64,000 nt of DNA from Leptolinea sp. HRD-7. GTDB taxonomy: Bacteria > Chloroflexota > Anaerolineae > Anaerolineales > Anaerolineaceae. The translations under genes and the position numbers were made by a program. The stretch is from NCBI GenBank assembly GCA_024363285.1, contig AP024710.1, positions 3,442,001 through 3,506,000 on the forward strand, in the 5' to 3' direction. The notes beneath the pieces are model-generated. The model was given only the letters and a program-made list of their open reading frames with translations. It was not told the DNA's origin and searched no databases. This document shows positions 1 through 9,774 of this stretch, piece by piece. Each line of letters opens with the position of its first letter. Position 1 is the stretch's first letter.

Positions 1-1
1 T

Positions 2-1642
2 TTCGTTGATACTTACCTGGGAGGTGCGAGCACGATCGCCCTCCCCCTGATTGCATTGAGCTTTCTGTTACTCGCGATTGTGGAAGGCGGCTTTTCTTTT
101 CTATCAGGCGCTTTCGCCGCGCGCACAGCTGAAGGTGTGACCCGCCGGTTGCGGAACTATCTGTTTGATCACATCCAGCATTTGACCTTCACATACCATG
201 ACAACACCCAGACCGGCGAACTCATCCAACGCTCCACCTCAGATGTAGACGCGCTTCGCCGATTCTTTGCCGATCAGGCCATCAGCGTTGGACGTATTCT
301 GTTAATGTTCATTGTCAACTTCGTTGCCCTGCTGAACCTGAATGCCAGCCTGGCGTGGCGTTCCATAGTTGTGATCCCCATCGTAGTGATCATTTCCATG
401 ATCTTCTTCCATTATATTTCCAAAGCCTACGAAGCTTATCAAGAACAGGAAGCCGTCTTAAGCACCACCCTGCAGGAAAACCTGACCGGCGTACGGGTGG
501 TCAAGGCATTCGCCCGGCAGGAATTTGAAAAAGATAAGTTCGAAACCCACAATTTTGAGAAATTTGTTCGCGGTAAAAGACTTTTAATCCTGAATTCCTT
601 TTTCTGGCCTGTAACAGACATTATGTGTACAGCACAGGTGCTGTATGGTTATTTCACCGGCGCTACCATGACCATAAACGGTGAGATAACGCTGGGCACC
701 TACCTCGCGTATACCGGTTTGATCATCTGGATCATCTACCCAATGCGAAACCTGGGGCGTTTGATCGTGCAAATGTCCACCGGGCTGGTTTCGTACAGCC
801 GGGTAATGGAGATCATCAAACAGGACAGGGAGGAATTGGATAATGGCGTCATTTCGCCCGAAACCGGAAGCGCCGGCAACATTAAGTTCGATCATGTCGG
901 TTTCACCTACAGCGATGGAACAGTAGCGCTTCAGGATATTCACTTTGAGGTCAAACCCGGGCAGGTAACAGCTCTTCTCGGGTCAACCGGTTCAGGTAAA
1001 ACGACGCTGGTCAACCTGCTGCCACGATTTTATGAATATACATCCGGCAGCATATTGCTTGACGGACGTGAGTTGAACAGTCTGCCGCGCCGCTGGCTGC
1101 GCTCACAGATCGGTATTGTGGAACAGGAACCGTTCCTTTTCAGTCGATCGATTGAAGAGAACATCTCCTATGGCATCGGACGAGAAGTGACGCATCAAGA
1201 AGTTGAAGCTGCCGCGAAAGCCGCGGCCATTCATGATGTGATCCTTACTTTTCCAGAAGGATACAAGACCGTGGTTGGAGAGAAGGGCGTCACCCTTTCC
1301 GGCGGGCAGAAGCAGCGATTGGCTATCGCCCGTACTTTACTTAAGAACCCGCGCATCTTAATTCTGGATGATTCAACATCATCAGTGGATACTGAAACAG
1401 AGGCAGAAATCCAATCTGCGCTTCAATCTCTGATGAAAGGGCGTACCACGTTTATCATTGCCCATCGGATACAATCCATCCAGGCAGCAGATCAAATACT
1501 TGTGATGGACCATGGAACAATTACTCAACGCGGCACACACAACGAATTGATTCAACAACCGGGGATGTACCGCGAGATATTCAACATTCAAACCCGAGTA
1601 GAAGAAGAATTGCAAAGAGAGATCGCCAGTGTCAGAAATTGA
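2..1642 (+). CDS. ABC exporter half-transporter, degenerate-site subunit (5' partial)
   Basis: The frame is open to the left edge, so the true start lies outside the window; at least 546 residues are visible. The N-terminal half is a six-helix type IV exporter membrane domain and the C-terminal half a nucleotide-binding domain with Walker A GSTGSGKTT (about 980-1005), a canonical LSGGQ signature and Walker B ILILDD. The residue that should be the catalytic Glu is Asp. In heterodimeric exporters such as TM287/288 or BmrCD this marks the subunit carrying the degenerate ATP site. The next gene overlaps by 14 nt and is the complementary half. The substrate cannot be read from sequence; lipids or drugs are typical of the family. 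Confidence 0.93.
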   Translation, partial: FVDTYLGGASTIALPLIALSFLLLAIVEGGFSFLSGAFAARTAEGVTRRLRNYLFDHIQHLTFTYHDNTQTGELIQRSTSDVDALRRFFADQAISVGRILLMFIVNFVALLNLNASLAWRSIVVIPIVVIISMIFFHYISKAYEAYQEQEAVLSTTLQENLTGVRVVKAFARQEFEKDKFETHNFEKFVRGKRLLILNSFFWPVTDIMCTAQVLYGYFTGATMTINGEITLGTYLAYTGLIIWIIYPMRNLGRLIVQMSTGLVSYSRVMEIIKQDREELDNGVISPETGSAGNIKFDHVGFTYSDGTVALQDIHFEVKPGQVTALLGSTGSGKTTLVNLLPRFYEYTSGSILLDGRELNSLPRRWLRSQIGIVEQEPFLFSRSIEENISYGIGREVTHQEVEAAAKAAAIHDVILTFPEGYKTVVGEKGVTLSGGQKQRLAIARTLLKNPRILILDDSTSSVDTETEAEIQSALQSLMKGRTTFIIAHRIQSIQAADQILVMDHGTITQRGTHNELIQQPGMYREIFNIQTRVEEELQREIASVRN

Positions 1643-3440
1643 ATCCTTTGAAGAAGAAGATTTTGAAACCCGGTTCAATGGTAAAACATTCAGGCGGATC
1701 CTTGGGCTGACCAGGCCGCATTGGAAATGGGTGGCGGGATTCTTATCCACCATCCTACTCGTATCCGCGCTGGATGCCCTGTTTACCTATCTTAGTAAAC
1801 AGGTTATTGATGTTGGTATAGCGGAAAAGAACATACCGGAATTGATACAGATTTTTTACCTCTACGGCGGGTTGACTCTCCTTCAGGCTGTAATGGTATT
1901 CGCGTTTATCTATCTGGCCGGAATTCTCGGTGAACGGGTTCGCTATGACTTGCGCAGAGATATGTTCAACCACCTTCAAGATCTGTCTCTCTCGTATTAC
2001 AGCAAGACTCCGGTCGGATGGATCATGTCTCGCGTCACATCGGACTCTGACCGAGTAGCCGATCTGGTCACCTGGGGACTGGTCGATACGTCCTGGGCTG
2101 TAATGAACATCAGTACCTCTTTGATGTTCATGTTCATTATTAACTGGCAATTAGCCCTGATCGTCATGGTGATGGTACCAGTTCTGGTTTTTGTGGCTGT
2201 CCAATTCCGCAAACGTATACTTCATTCCTACCGCTCAGTACGAAAACTTAATTCGAAGATCACCGGGGCATTCAACGAGAATATTTCCGGGGTACGGGTG
2301 ATCAAATCTCTCAGTCGGGAGGATGAAAATCTGGCCGAATTCAGCCAGATCACTGGAGAGATGTATAAAGCCAGCTACCGCGCGGCATGGTTGAGCGCTC
2401 TGTTCCTTCCAACCGTACAGATCATCGCGGCAATTGTTGTAGGTGTGGTGGTCTGGTACACTGGAGCCACGTATTCGTCCTCTACGATGACAATTGGTAG
2501 TATTCAAGCATTTATTGCCTATATCACATTCATGATGTGGCCGATTCAAGATCTGGCCCGTGTCTTCGCGGAAATCCAGCAATCCATCGCATCGGCTGAA
2601 CGCATCTTTTCTCTGGTTGACGCCGTCCCTGATATTACCGAAAAACACGGCGCGATAGACCCCGGTCATCTTTCCGGCGACATCCAGTTTGACCATGTTA
2701 CTTTTAAATATGACGACGGGAACATAGTATTGCGAGATCTGTCATTAACCGTCAAACGAGGAGAGACCATCGCGCTGGTCGGCCCTACCGGAGGCGGCAA
2801 AACGACCATTGTCAATCTTCTGTGCCGCTTTTATGAACCAACATCCGGTTCGATCAAGATCGGTTGCTGCGATTACCGTGATTACTCGCTTTATGCCATT
2901 CAATCGCGGATCGGTGTGGTTCTGCAAACCCCACATCTATTCTCCGGAACCATTGCCGAAAACATCCGGTACGGCCGGTTGGATGCTTCAAGGGAAGAAG
3001 TGGAAGAAGCGGCCGCCATGGCCGGCGCGGCGGATTTCATTTTGAAATTCCCCAAAGGATATGATGAGCCGGTTGGCGAAGGCGGCAATATGCTTTCGGT
3101 CGGTCAAAAACAATTGATAAGCCTTGCCAGGGCTATTCTGGCAAAACCTGAAATATTTGTGATGGATGAAGCCACCAGTTCGGTTGACACACTCACTGAG
3201 GCACATATTCAGAAGGGCATGGAATTAATGATGCAGGGGCGCACCAGTTTCATTATTGCCCACCGCCTTTCGACCATTAAAAAGGCAGACCGTATTCTGG
3301 TGATCGAAAACGGAACAATCTCTGAAATTGGCACCCACACGGAATTATTACGGAAAAAAGGAAAGTATTTCAACCTGTACACCCGTCAGTTTCGCAGCCA
3401 GATGACAGAAGCCTATAACCCGCTTTCCATTCAGGCATAG
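1629..3440 (+). CDS. ABC exporter half-transporter, consensus-site subunit
   Basis: 603 residues from a GTG start that overlaps the upstream half-transporter by 14 nt, implying translational coupling. A membrane domain (about residues 40-330) is followed by a nucleotide-binding domain with Walker A GPTGGGKTT and Walker B IFVMDE, retaining the catalytic Glu. The signature is LSVGQ rather than LSGGQ. The two subunits are complementary: this signature would face the partner's Asp-bearing Walker B (degenerate site), while the partner's LSGGQ faces this subunit's Glu (active site). That is the asymmetric arrangement known for heterodimeric bacterial exporters. No regulator gene adjoins it in the window. 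Confidence 0.94.
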   Translation: MSEIESFEEEDFETRFNGKTFRRILGLTRPHWKWVAGFLSTILLVSALDALFTYLSKQVIDVGIAEKNIPELIQIFYLYGGLTLLQAVMVFAFIYLAGILGERVRYDLRRDMFNHLQDLSLSYYSKTPVGWIMSRVTSDSDRVADLVTWGLVDTSWAVMNISTSLMFMFIINWQLALIVMVMVPVLVFVAVQFRKRILHSYRSVRKLNSKITGAFNENISGVRVIKSLSREDENLAEFSQITGEMYKASYRAAWLSALFLPTVQIIAAIVVGVVVWYTGATYSSSTMTIGSIQAFIAYITFMMWPIQDLARVFAEIQQSIASAERIFSLVDAVPDITEKHGAIDPGHLSGDIQFDHVTFKYDDGNIVLRDLSLTVKRGETIALVGPTGGGKTTIVNLLCRFYEPTSGSIKIGCCDYRDYSLYAIQSRIGVVLQTPHLFSGTIAENIRYGRLDASREEVEEAAAMAGAADFILKFPKGYDEPVGEGGNMLSVGQKQLISLARAILAKPEIFVMDEATSSVDTLTEAHIQKGMELMMQGRTSFIIAHRLSTIKKADRILVIENGTISEIGTHTELLRKKGKYFNLYTRQFRSQMTEAYNPLSIQA

Positions 3441-3585
3441 GAACCTCCGGGAATGAACACAGAAAGAAGGCATGTGATCTTCATTACACGCCATCTTCTC
3501 TAAATAAAACCGAATGAATTCCCGGCTCGAAAAATTAGCCTATACTAATAGATAATCCTTACGCAATGCTCCAGGAAAATCGGAA

Positions 3586-6540
3586 ATGCGGACTGAAAAA
3601 GACAGGTTTCTACCCAATGAACCAGCCGAACAGGCAAATTACTTTCAGACCCTTTTTGACCAGATATTACGTAATGAAGGGACAAAAGGGATTTATTCCC
3701 TGTTAGATTCACTCTCAATACCGGTATTCTTTCTTGATAAAAATGAAAGGGTTGTCTTTAAAAATACTGCCGCTATTGAGCTATCTGATTTTTATATAAC
3801 GTCCATTGACGATGAAGAAATAACATCGCCTGATATTTTGTCTGCTATTGTAAAAAAAATGGGCAACGGGCGAACGATATTCATTTTTCAGATCGAGTTG
3901 CAAAATCATCAGGGAAAAGGTATTTGCCAGGAAATCATTGCCAAAAATGTCTTCGATAACGAAAACTCTCTTTATGGTCGAATAATTATCGCCCGATCGA
4001 TTTCTCCATGCCCAAGATTACAAAAATCTGATGAGGAAGAACGGGTTTTCGCTGAAGCAATGGTTGAATCAGCTGCGCTTCTTGGGAGTTCACTTAACCT
4101 AGAAGATTTGCTGGATAAAATTCTGGAACTTACAGACCGGGTTATTCCGCACGAATCGACAAATATCATGTGGATAGAAGGTGACCGGTTTAAAGTGGTT
4201 CGCGCGCGGGGGTACAGAACACAACGGCTCAATAATTTCACTAAAGGCCTGAATGCCCGGGTGGAAGATTTTCCTTCTATGGTGCAAATGGTTAAAGATG
4301 GTAAGCCTCTCTTACTCCCAGATACCAGTCAGTATCCCGGTTGGAAAACAGCACCCGAATTTGCCTGGATCAAGTCATACATGGGTATTCCTCTGCGGGT
4401 AAAAGGCCGTGTTGTCGGCGTTGTAAACCTGGATAGCGGAGAGAAAGATTTTTTTAAAAAATCTGATCTACCACACATGCAAGCCTTCGCAGATCTGGCA
4501 GCTTCGGCCATCGCGAATGCTAATCTGTATCAGGCGCTCCAGGATGAAGCCGCTGAATCCACTTCGTTATTCAAAGCGGCTACCGCTTTACTGGAAGCCG
4601 GCGGAGATATTAATGCGCTCGCGAGCCGTATAACTCAGACAGTTCATCATGATTTTTCGACAGCCCATGTTGCCATTCTCCTGATCAACGAGACGACAGG
4701 TAAACTGGAACAAATCGCGCAGGCCGGGTATTCGTCGATGCAAACTCACACAATGGACCTTAATGGAAAAGGACTGGCTATCGCGGCTATCAATACCCGG
4801 CAGCCGGTATATGTAGAAAATGTTGAACTGGACCCCCGATTTATCCGCGATTCAGATTTAACCCGATCGGAGTTTGATATTCCTTTTGTAATTCAAGATA
4901 ACGTAATCGGGGTTCTGAATCTTGAAAGCCCTGAAATTAATGGTTTTAACGAACGCGCCCGCCGTATCATTTTAGCCTACGCTCAAAGGGCAGCCGCGGC
5001 TCTTGAAAACGCGCGGTTAATCGAGCGGATGCAAAAACATGAATTTCAAATGTCCCTGGTCAACCGGCTGACACAGATTTCGCTTCAAACCAGTGATTTC
5101 AATGAAATGCTGGTCAAACAGGTGACTACATTGTACGAAACACTCCAACCAGACGGAATTTTGTTCATCATATCCCATGAGGAGTTACGCAATATCACCA
5201 ACGGATACGCGCTTGCCCGAACCGAAGAGGCGGCAGTAGTATTAAATCGGACATTGCAACGGAATGACTTAGCCCAACAGATGGGGCAATATAAAGATCT
5301 GGTTATTACAGATGGAAAAATCAATAAACCGAATGTACCTGAAAAGCATGAAAACCCTCTGAAAGCTTTCATTTTGCATTCGCTAGAAGCGGATGGCATT
5401 AAACTTGGAACAGCCATAATGGGTTACTTCACAACACATGTTTTTTCGGATACAGAAATTCAATTCTTCCATCAAACCATTGATCAAATTGCCCTTGGGG
5501 TGGCAAAAAACCTTTCAATATTGACCGCAAATAATCGAGCCAGAGAAGCAGAGAATTTGCGCAAAGCGACTGCCACTCTCACGTCAACACTCAACCTTCA
5601 GAACGTTTTGGAGAGCATATTACAAACAGCCGTCGGTGCCATCCCTTCAGCAGATCACGGCCTGTTGCTATTATTTGATGAGAAAAATCACGTTTTTAAG
5701 GTACGTGCTCAGATAGGGTTTTCCAACCCGAATATTTTTACACTTCAATTACGCCGCCATGAAGGTATGGCAGGTGTTGTGATCGGAAAGAAAAAAGCGG
5801 TATTATTTCCGGATGTGACCAAAGAAAAAATCGAATACTTCGGGCAGGATGATCCAATTTTACAGAGTCAAAGATGTTGGATTGTCGCCCCTCTATTGCA
5901 GAATGACAGGGTATTCGGTGTCATTGAACTGGCATCTAAAGAACCACATGCCTTTAGTGAAAATGACCTGAACACTCTGGTCAGTTTTGCCGATACAGTA
6001 ACGGCCGCGTTGCATAACGCGCAATTACATAATGAGATTCAACAGATTGCGATTACCGATATGCTTACCGGTCTTTATAACCGGCGGGGCTTTGAAGAAC
6101 TCGGACAACGAGAGATACTGAGGTCAAAGCGTACAGGCGCGCCACTTTCGCTTTTAGTGGTGGATGTTGATTATCTGAAACAGATCAATGACGAAATCGG
6201 CCATTCTGCCGGCGATATGATGATCAAAGCCATCGCGGAATGCTGCAAAAAAACATTTCGACAAATGGATCTTGTCACCCGGTACGGGGGAGACGAATTT
6301 GCCATCTTGTTACCAGATACACCACTTGACCATGCCAGTGAGGCCGCCGAACGATTACGTCAGGTAGTAACCAATTCACCGGTGAATATTTCAGGAAAAG
6401 TGATCAATTTGTCTGTTTCCATCGGATTAGCCGGATTACAAAAAGACAAAGATACAATCAGTTCGCTGTTTGAAAAGGCGGATAAAGCACTCTATAACGC
6501 AAAGAGAAACGGAAGAAATAGTGTTTCTGTTTTCTTATGA
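3586..6540 (+). CDS. multi-GAF diguanylate cyclase
   Basis: 984 residues with no membrane segments. A PAS-like region lies near residues 40-90, followed by four GAF-like modules (about 150-320, 320-480, 490-650 and 655-820; the third is weakest) and a C-terminal GGDEF domain (about 825-984). The active-site signature GGDEF is intact at 901-905. An RxxD inhibitory site (RQMD) sits exactly five residues upstream, so the enzyme should make cyclic di-GMP from GTP and be product-inhibited. Repeated GAFs suggest cytosolic sensing of small ligands or redox state. It stands alone between a 145-bp gap and a convergent terminator. A PilZ protein at 21178 could be one receptor for its product. Confidence 0.93.
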   Translation: MRTEKDRFLPNEPAEQANYFQTLFDQILRNEGTKGIYSLLDSLSIPVFFLDKNERVVFKNTAAIELSDFYITSIDDEEITSPDILSAIVKKMGNGRTIFIFQIELQNHQGKGICQEIIAKNVFDNENSLYGRIIIARSISPCPRLQKSDEEERVFAEAMVESAALLGSSLNLEDLLDKILELTDRVIPHESTNIMWIEGDRFKVVRARGYRTQRLNNFTKGLNARVEDFPSMVQMVKDGKPLLLPDTSQYPGWKTAPEFAWIKSYMGIPLRVKGRVVGVVNLDSGEKDFFKKSDLPHMQAFADLAASAIANANLYQALQDEAAESTSLFKAATALLEAGGDINALASRITQTVHHDFSTAHVAILLINETTGKLEQIAQAGYSSMQTHTMDLNGKGLAIAAINTRQPVYVENVELDPRFIRDSDLTRSEFDIPFVIQDNVIGVLNLESPEINGFNERARRIILAYAQRAAAALENARLIERMQKHEFQMSLVNRLTQISLQTSDFNEMLVKQVTTLYETLQPDGILFIISHEELRNITNGYALARTEEAAVVLNRTLQRNDLAQQMGQYKDLVITDGKINKPNVPEKHENPLKAFILHSLEADGIKLGTAIMGYFTTHVFSDTEIQFFHQTIDQIALGVAKNLSILTANNRAREAENLRKATATLTSTLNLQNVLESILQTAVGAIPSADHGLLLLFDEKNHVFKVRAQIGFSNPNIFTLQLRRHEGMAGVVIGKKKAVLFPDVTKEKIEYFGQDDPILQSQRCWIVAPLLQNDRVFGVIELASKEPHAFSENDLNTLVSFADTVTAALHNAQLHNEIQQIAITDMLTGLYNRRGFEELGQREILRSKRTGAPLSLLVVDVDYLKQINDEIGHSAGDMMIKAIAECCKKTFRQMDLVTRYGGDEFAILLPDTPLDHASEAAERLRQVVTNSPVNISGKVINLSVSIGLAGLQKDKDTISSLFEKADKALYNAKRNGRNSVSVFL

Positions 6541-6557
6541 TTAACTTATCGAAAAGA

Positions 6558-6594
6558 AGAGGCTGGTAATACAAAATCACCAGCCTCTTTTTTT
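6558..6594. terminator. intrinsic terminator between convergent genes
   Basis: A perfect 10-bp stem (AGAGGCTGGT at 6558-6567, ACCAGCCTCT at 6579-6588) is followed by a T run on the plus strand. An A-rich stretch precedes it, giving some T residues on the minus strand. It lies between the stops of the diguanylate cyclase and the channel gene, so it may work for both. Confidence 0.88.
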
Positions 6595-6600
6595 ACCCGC

Positions 6601-8496
6601 TCACGATTCTGCCAACACGATGACCTTATCATGTTCATTCAATTTGATCGTTCCATTTTTTGGAGGGTTGATATGAACCCCATACCCTTTATCTGCTTCA
6701 TGGGCGAATTCTTCCAAACGATATCCGATAGCTGTCTCTCCAATCCGGCTGGCCGCTTCGACAATGGAGGCGAATGTGGTTTCCTTACCAGAAAGGATAT
6801 ACCGTGTAGCCGGTTTCAGGTAAATTTCTGCGCCTTCAGGATCGAACATATCGGTGAACACATCGTTCAATCCTTTATTTTCTGAGACTTGCGCCATGAT
6901 CAGGCTGACCAGTTTGTCGCTGACAATAAAGTCGTCCGCGCGGGTGACTTCCGCCAGGTTCCGGTTGCGAACGTCCTGCATTTCGCTGACTATGGTGAAA
7001 TCTTTGCCCGATCTTTCAGACATGTTTCTGAGATGTAGCAGAGTCATCAATGTCTTTGAATCCGCCTGTTGAACAGTCACACGGTCTGAATCACTCAGGA
7101 CAACAATGTGGTCAAAAGTCGCCACATTCAGTTCTTCCAGAACAACCCGGGATGTGGTGTCACCATTAATCGTTTTTAGTGTCTGATTTTTCAGGCTCTT
7201 CTTCAGTTCGCGGATAGTTTTTTCGATGATTTCGTCTTCATTCACGATCAGTATTTCTGATTTTGGCGCCACGTAGTTATCGAGCTCACGCACCAGATTA
7301 AGACCCCGCCAGTTCCACCCCAGGATCAAAGTTCTTTCCGGTTTCATAACCATCTCCTGTGGATGGGCAAAATTACTCTCATCATAGGCAACGGGAGTTT
7401 CTGTCTGGAAGATTTTGTCATCATCTTCCGCGATGACGATCAATTGGTCGCCTTCATGCAGAATAGTATCCATGGGAGGATTCAGAATGGCAACTCCATC
7501 GTGGGGAACAATGCCCATAACGGTATTGGTTACAAACCGATTGAGGGATTCTTTATACGTTTTGCCTGCCAATGATCCGATGCCGGTAAAGTAAATCTCG
7601 TCACCCCCAAAATCCAGCAATTCGGTATACACAGTTGACAAACCGGACTGACGGCAGGTTTGCGCGATAATGCGAGCCACCAGCCCGCCGAGTTGGATCC
7701 ATTCTACTTCGCCTTTGCCCACAACTTCAGCGATCTCGTAATTTTTCGGGTCCCGCAGCTCAGCCACAATATGATATGGTTCCGCCCGGTGCTCAGGGTG
7801 ATTCAGAATAGCCACTACGGTTTTTATCACTTCCGCGTCTGGATTTTCGGTTTCAGGTGAAAGCACCAGTATGGATTTGCTCGTATTTAACGAGACAATG
7901 TTCAAGTCAGACATGTCGATGGGATTGCCCGATCGGCAAACAACTCGGGTTTTGCCGGTGCCGCCCACTTTTTCTCTGATCTCATCTTCCATTTCAACCT
8001 TGTCTTTATCGCCCATGATCACAATACAGGCATCCGGTTGATTTGAATTTGCTTCTACCAATTCGGAAATGATGGTGAAGACCTGTTCAGACCAGCCAAG
8101 AATCACAGTATGGTTCTTTTCAATCACTCGTGATCGACCTTTTCGCAGTTCGTCCATCTTTGATTCAATGCCGCTTGTAAGCACACCAATCAGCATGCTG
8201 ATCACAAACACACCCCCGATTGTCACAACAAACATCGCCAAACGGAACCCCCAGCCGGTATCACCTCCCATTGTTCCGGCATCCAAAGTACGCATCAAAC
8301 TTAACCAGAAAGCTTCAACAAAACTAACCTTTTCACCATCTCCCGGTGCAATCCCCAAAATGACAACAACTAAAGAAACAATCAAAATGATAACTACAGA
8401 AACAACGGCCAGACCGAGGATCAATGATCCGGTTCCCCTGGACATGAAATTGTCAAATTTGTAACGGAGTCGCTCTTTTAATGATGAGTCAGTCAT
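6601..8496 (-). CDS. CASTOR/POLLUX-like ion channel with RCK-type domains
   Basis: 631 residues. The start is ATG at 8496 because TGGAGGAA lies 7 nt upstream; a longer frame begins inside that Shine-Dalgarno sequence. A long hydrophobic helix (about residues 20-45), a pore-loop-like segment with RTLDAGTMGGDTG and a second helix form a two-helix pore. Two cytosolic Rossmann/TrkA-C-like units follow (one begins HTVILGWSEQ, the other RTLILGWNWRG). This architecture matches bacterial relatives of plant CASTOR/POLLUX channels, which gate K+ or Ca2+ flux. Ion selectivity cannot be predicted safely, since the loop lacks a TVGYG filter. It is monocistronic, with a terminator on each side. Confidence 0.88.
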   Translation of the reverse strand: MTDSSLKERLRYKFDNFMSRGTGSLILGLAVVSVVIILIVSLVVVILGIAPGDGEKVSFVEAFWLSLMRTLDAGTMGGDTGWGFRLAMFVVTIGGVFVISMLIGVLTSGIESKMDELRKGRSRVIEKNHTVILGWSEQVFTIISELVEANSNQPDACIVIMGDKDKVEMEDEIREKVGGTGKTRVVCRSGNPIDMSDLNIVSLNTSKSILVLSPETENPDAEVIKTVVAILNHPEHRAEPYHIVAELRDPKNYEIAEVVGKGEVEWIQLGGLVARIIAQTCRQSGLSTVYTELLDFGGDEIYFTGIGSLAGKTYKESLNRFVTNTVMGIVPHDGVAILNPPMDTILHEGDQLIVIAEDDDKIFQTETPVAYDESNFAHPQEMVMKPERTLILGWNWRGLNLVRELDNYVAPKSEILIVNEDEIIEKTIRELKKSLKNQTLKTINGDTTSRVVLEELNVATFDHIVVLSDSDRVTVQQADSKTLMTLLHLRNMSERSGKDFTIVSEMQDVRNRNLAEVTRADDFIVSDKLVSLIMAQVSENKGLNDVFTDMFDPEGAEIYLKPATRYILSGKETTFASIVEAASRIGETAIGYRLEEFAHEADKGYGVHINPPKNGTIKLNEHDKVIVLAES

Positions 8497-8577
8497 AACC
8501 GGTTCCTCCAATTTTGATTAAAAAAGGATTAATGATCAATCATGTTATTTTAATGATTTATGTGGTTTTAGGCACAG

Positions 8578-8620
8578 AAAAACTGCCGGAAATCCCAAAA
8601 GGAAAGTCCGGCAGTTTTTT
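8578..8620 (-). terminator. terminator closing the ubiquitin-like operon
   Basis: An inverted repeat of 13 bp (AAAAACTGCCGGA at 8578-8590, its complement at 8607-8619) gives a G+C-rich stem followed by T residues when read on the minus strand. It sits 12 nt past the stop of the VWA gene and is the natural 3' end of the seven-gene operon. Confidence 0.88.
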
Positions 8621-8631
8621 AAGTGTTCACA

Positions 8632-9768
8632 TTAGTCTTTAATTTTTATGGCAACTTTCTTCACTTCCTTCATCTTTATATTAGGACGAGGCTTGTGAAG
8701 CCTTTCGCGGACTATTGGAATTATCTGAGGTCCCACCGCCAGCGCACCGATAAAAACCAGCAGTCCAAAGAACATCGGCCACGAGCCAGCTACCGGCACT
8801 TCGGGGATCAATCCACCGGGGTTGTATGTCGCAGAAGCACCCTGCTGCATTGCTGCTCCGGGGTAGGATTCAAGTGCGACGGATAACGACCGGTTTAGAC
8901 CGTTGCGCAAGCCGTATGGCGACGTGTAGGTCAGAACATATTCACTACGCATCAACGCGCCAAAAGACGCGTACAGCGCGCTTAATTGCTCACGGTTCTC
9001 CGCGTAACCGTAAAGTCCACCGGTTTCTGATGCCAGTTTCTTCAGAACAGACTCGTCCAACGCCTCCTGTGAAGCCGCACCCTGACTGGCATCACCGAAT
9101 CCCACAGTGGAAATGGTCATGCCGCTGCGTCCTATGGATGAGATCACACCGTCCACCGAGGATTTGCTTCGGTTATCCAGCCCATCGGTATAAACCAGAA
9201 TGGCTTTACGGCCCGAAACATTGTTCAACTGGGTGACAGCTGAGATCAGGGCGTCATACATGGCGGTATCGCCGCCGGGAGAGATGGTATCAATTGCCTG
9301 GGCAAGCTGCGCGCGATCACCTTTGATCATCTGCAGTGTACGCACCTGAGTATTGAACAGGATAATACCGGCCTTATCGCCCTCGCGCATTTGCGAGACA
9401 TACTCTTTGGCAACCGCTTTAGCGGATTCAATTTTGCCCAATTTCTCCATGCTTCCAGAGATATCCATCACCAGCAGCGTGGTTAATGGGCCAACCTGCC
9501 CCGCTCCCTGGATATTACTGGCTGGCACCACTTTACCGCCTTCCCGTACAACCAGGTCACCCGGGTTGACAGCCACCGGCTCGCCCTTCGCGTTCACAAC
9601 CGACACATAGACGGTTACCTGCGGGAATTTTGAATCATCAACTTGAGTAATGCGGATGGTCAAATTTCCCACCTGTGGAGTCACAGAATGTACCGGGATG
9701 AAGGCAGTCAGCATGGCGACAAGAACAATCAACGTGATTGTGAGAGAAAGCCTTTTTTTTGTTTTCAT
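8632..9768 (-). CDS. membrane-anchored von Willebrand factor A domain protein
   Basis: 378 residues, last gene of the ubiquitin-like operon; starts 6 nt after the FHA gene with an AAGGTGAG ribosome site. An N-terminal signal or anchor (about 8-28) leads to a beta-rich segment. A VWA domain follows with a complete MIDAS: DISGS (D102, S104, S106), a Thr in GGDTAMYDA and the Asp of VYTDGLDN. A transmembrane helix near 335-358 is followed by a basic tail. The VWA domain therefore faces outside, with a short cytosolic tail. VWA proteins bind partners through a metal ion. The role in this operon is unknown; it may be a target or a surface-sensing component. Confidence 0.9.
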   Translation of the reverse strand: MKTKKRLSLTITLIVLVAMLTAFIPVHSVTPQVGNLTIRITQVDDSKFPQVTVYVSVVNAKGEPVAVNPGDLVVREGGKVVPASNIQGAGQVGPLTTLLVMDISGSMEKLGKIESAKAVAKEYVSQMREGDKAGIILFNTQVRTLQMIKGDRAQLAQAIDTISPGGDTAMYDALISAVTQLNNVSGRKAILVYTDGLDNRSKSSVDGVISSIGRSGMTISTVGFGDASQGAASQEALDESVLKKLASETGGLYGYAENREQLSALYASFGALMRSEYVLTYTSPYGLRNGLNRSLSVALESYPGAAMQQGASATYNPGGLIPEVPVAGSWPMFFGLLVFIGALAVGPQIIPIVRERLHKPRPNIKMKEVKKVAIKIKD

Positions 9769-9774
9769 CGCAGC

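Noticed and set aside
3447-3525. Distant inverted repeat CCGGGAAT/ATTCCCGG downstream of the ABC exporter
   Set aside because: Only 8 bp with a 63-nt spacer and no T run; too weak to call a terminator or operator.
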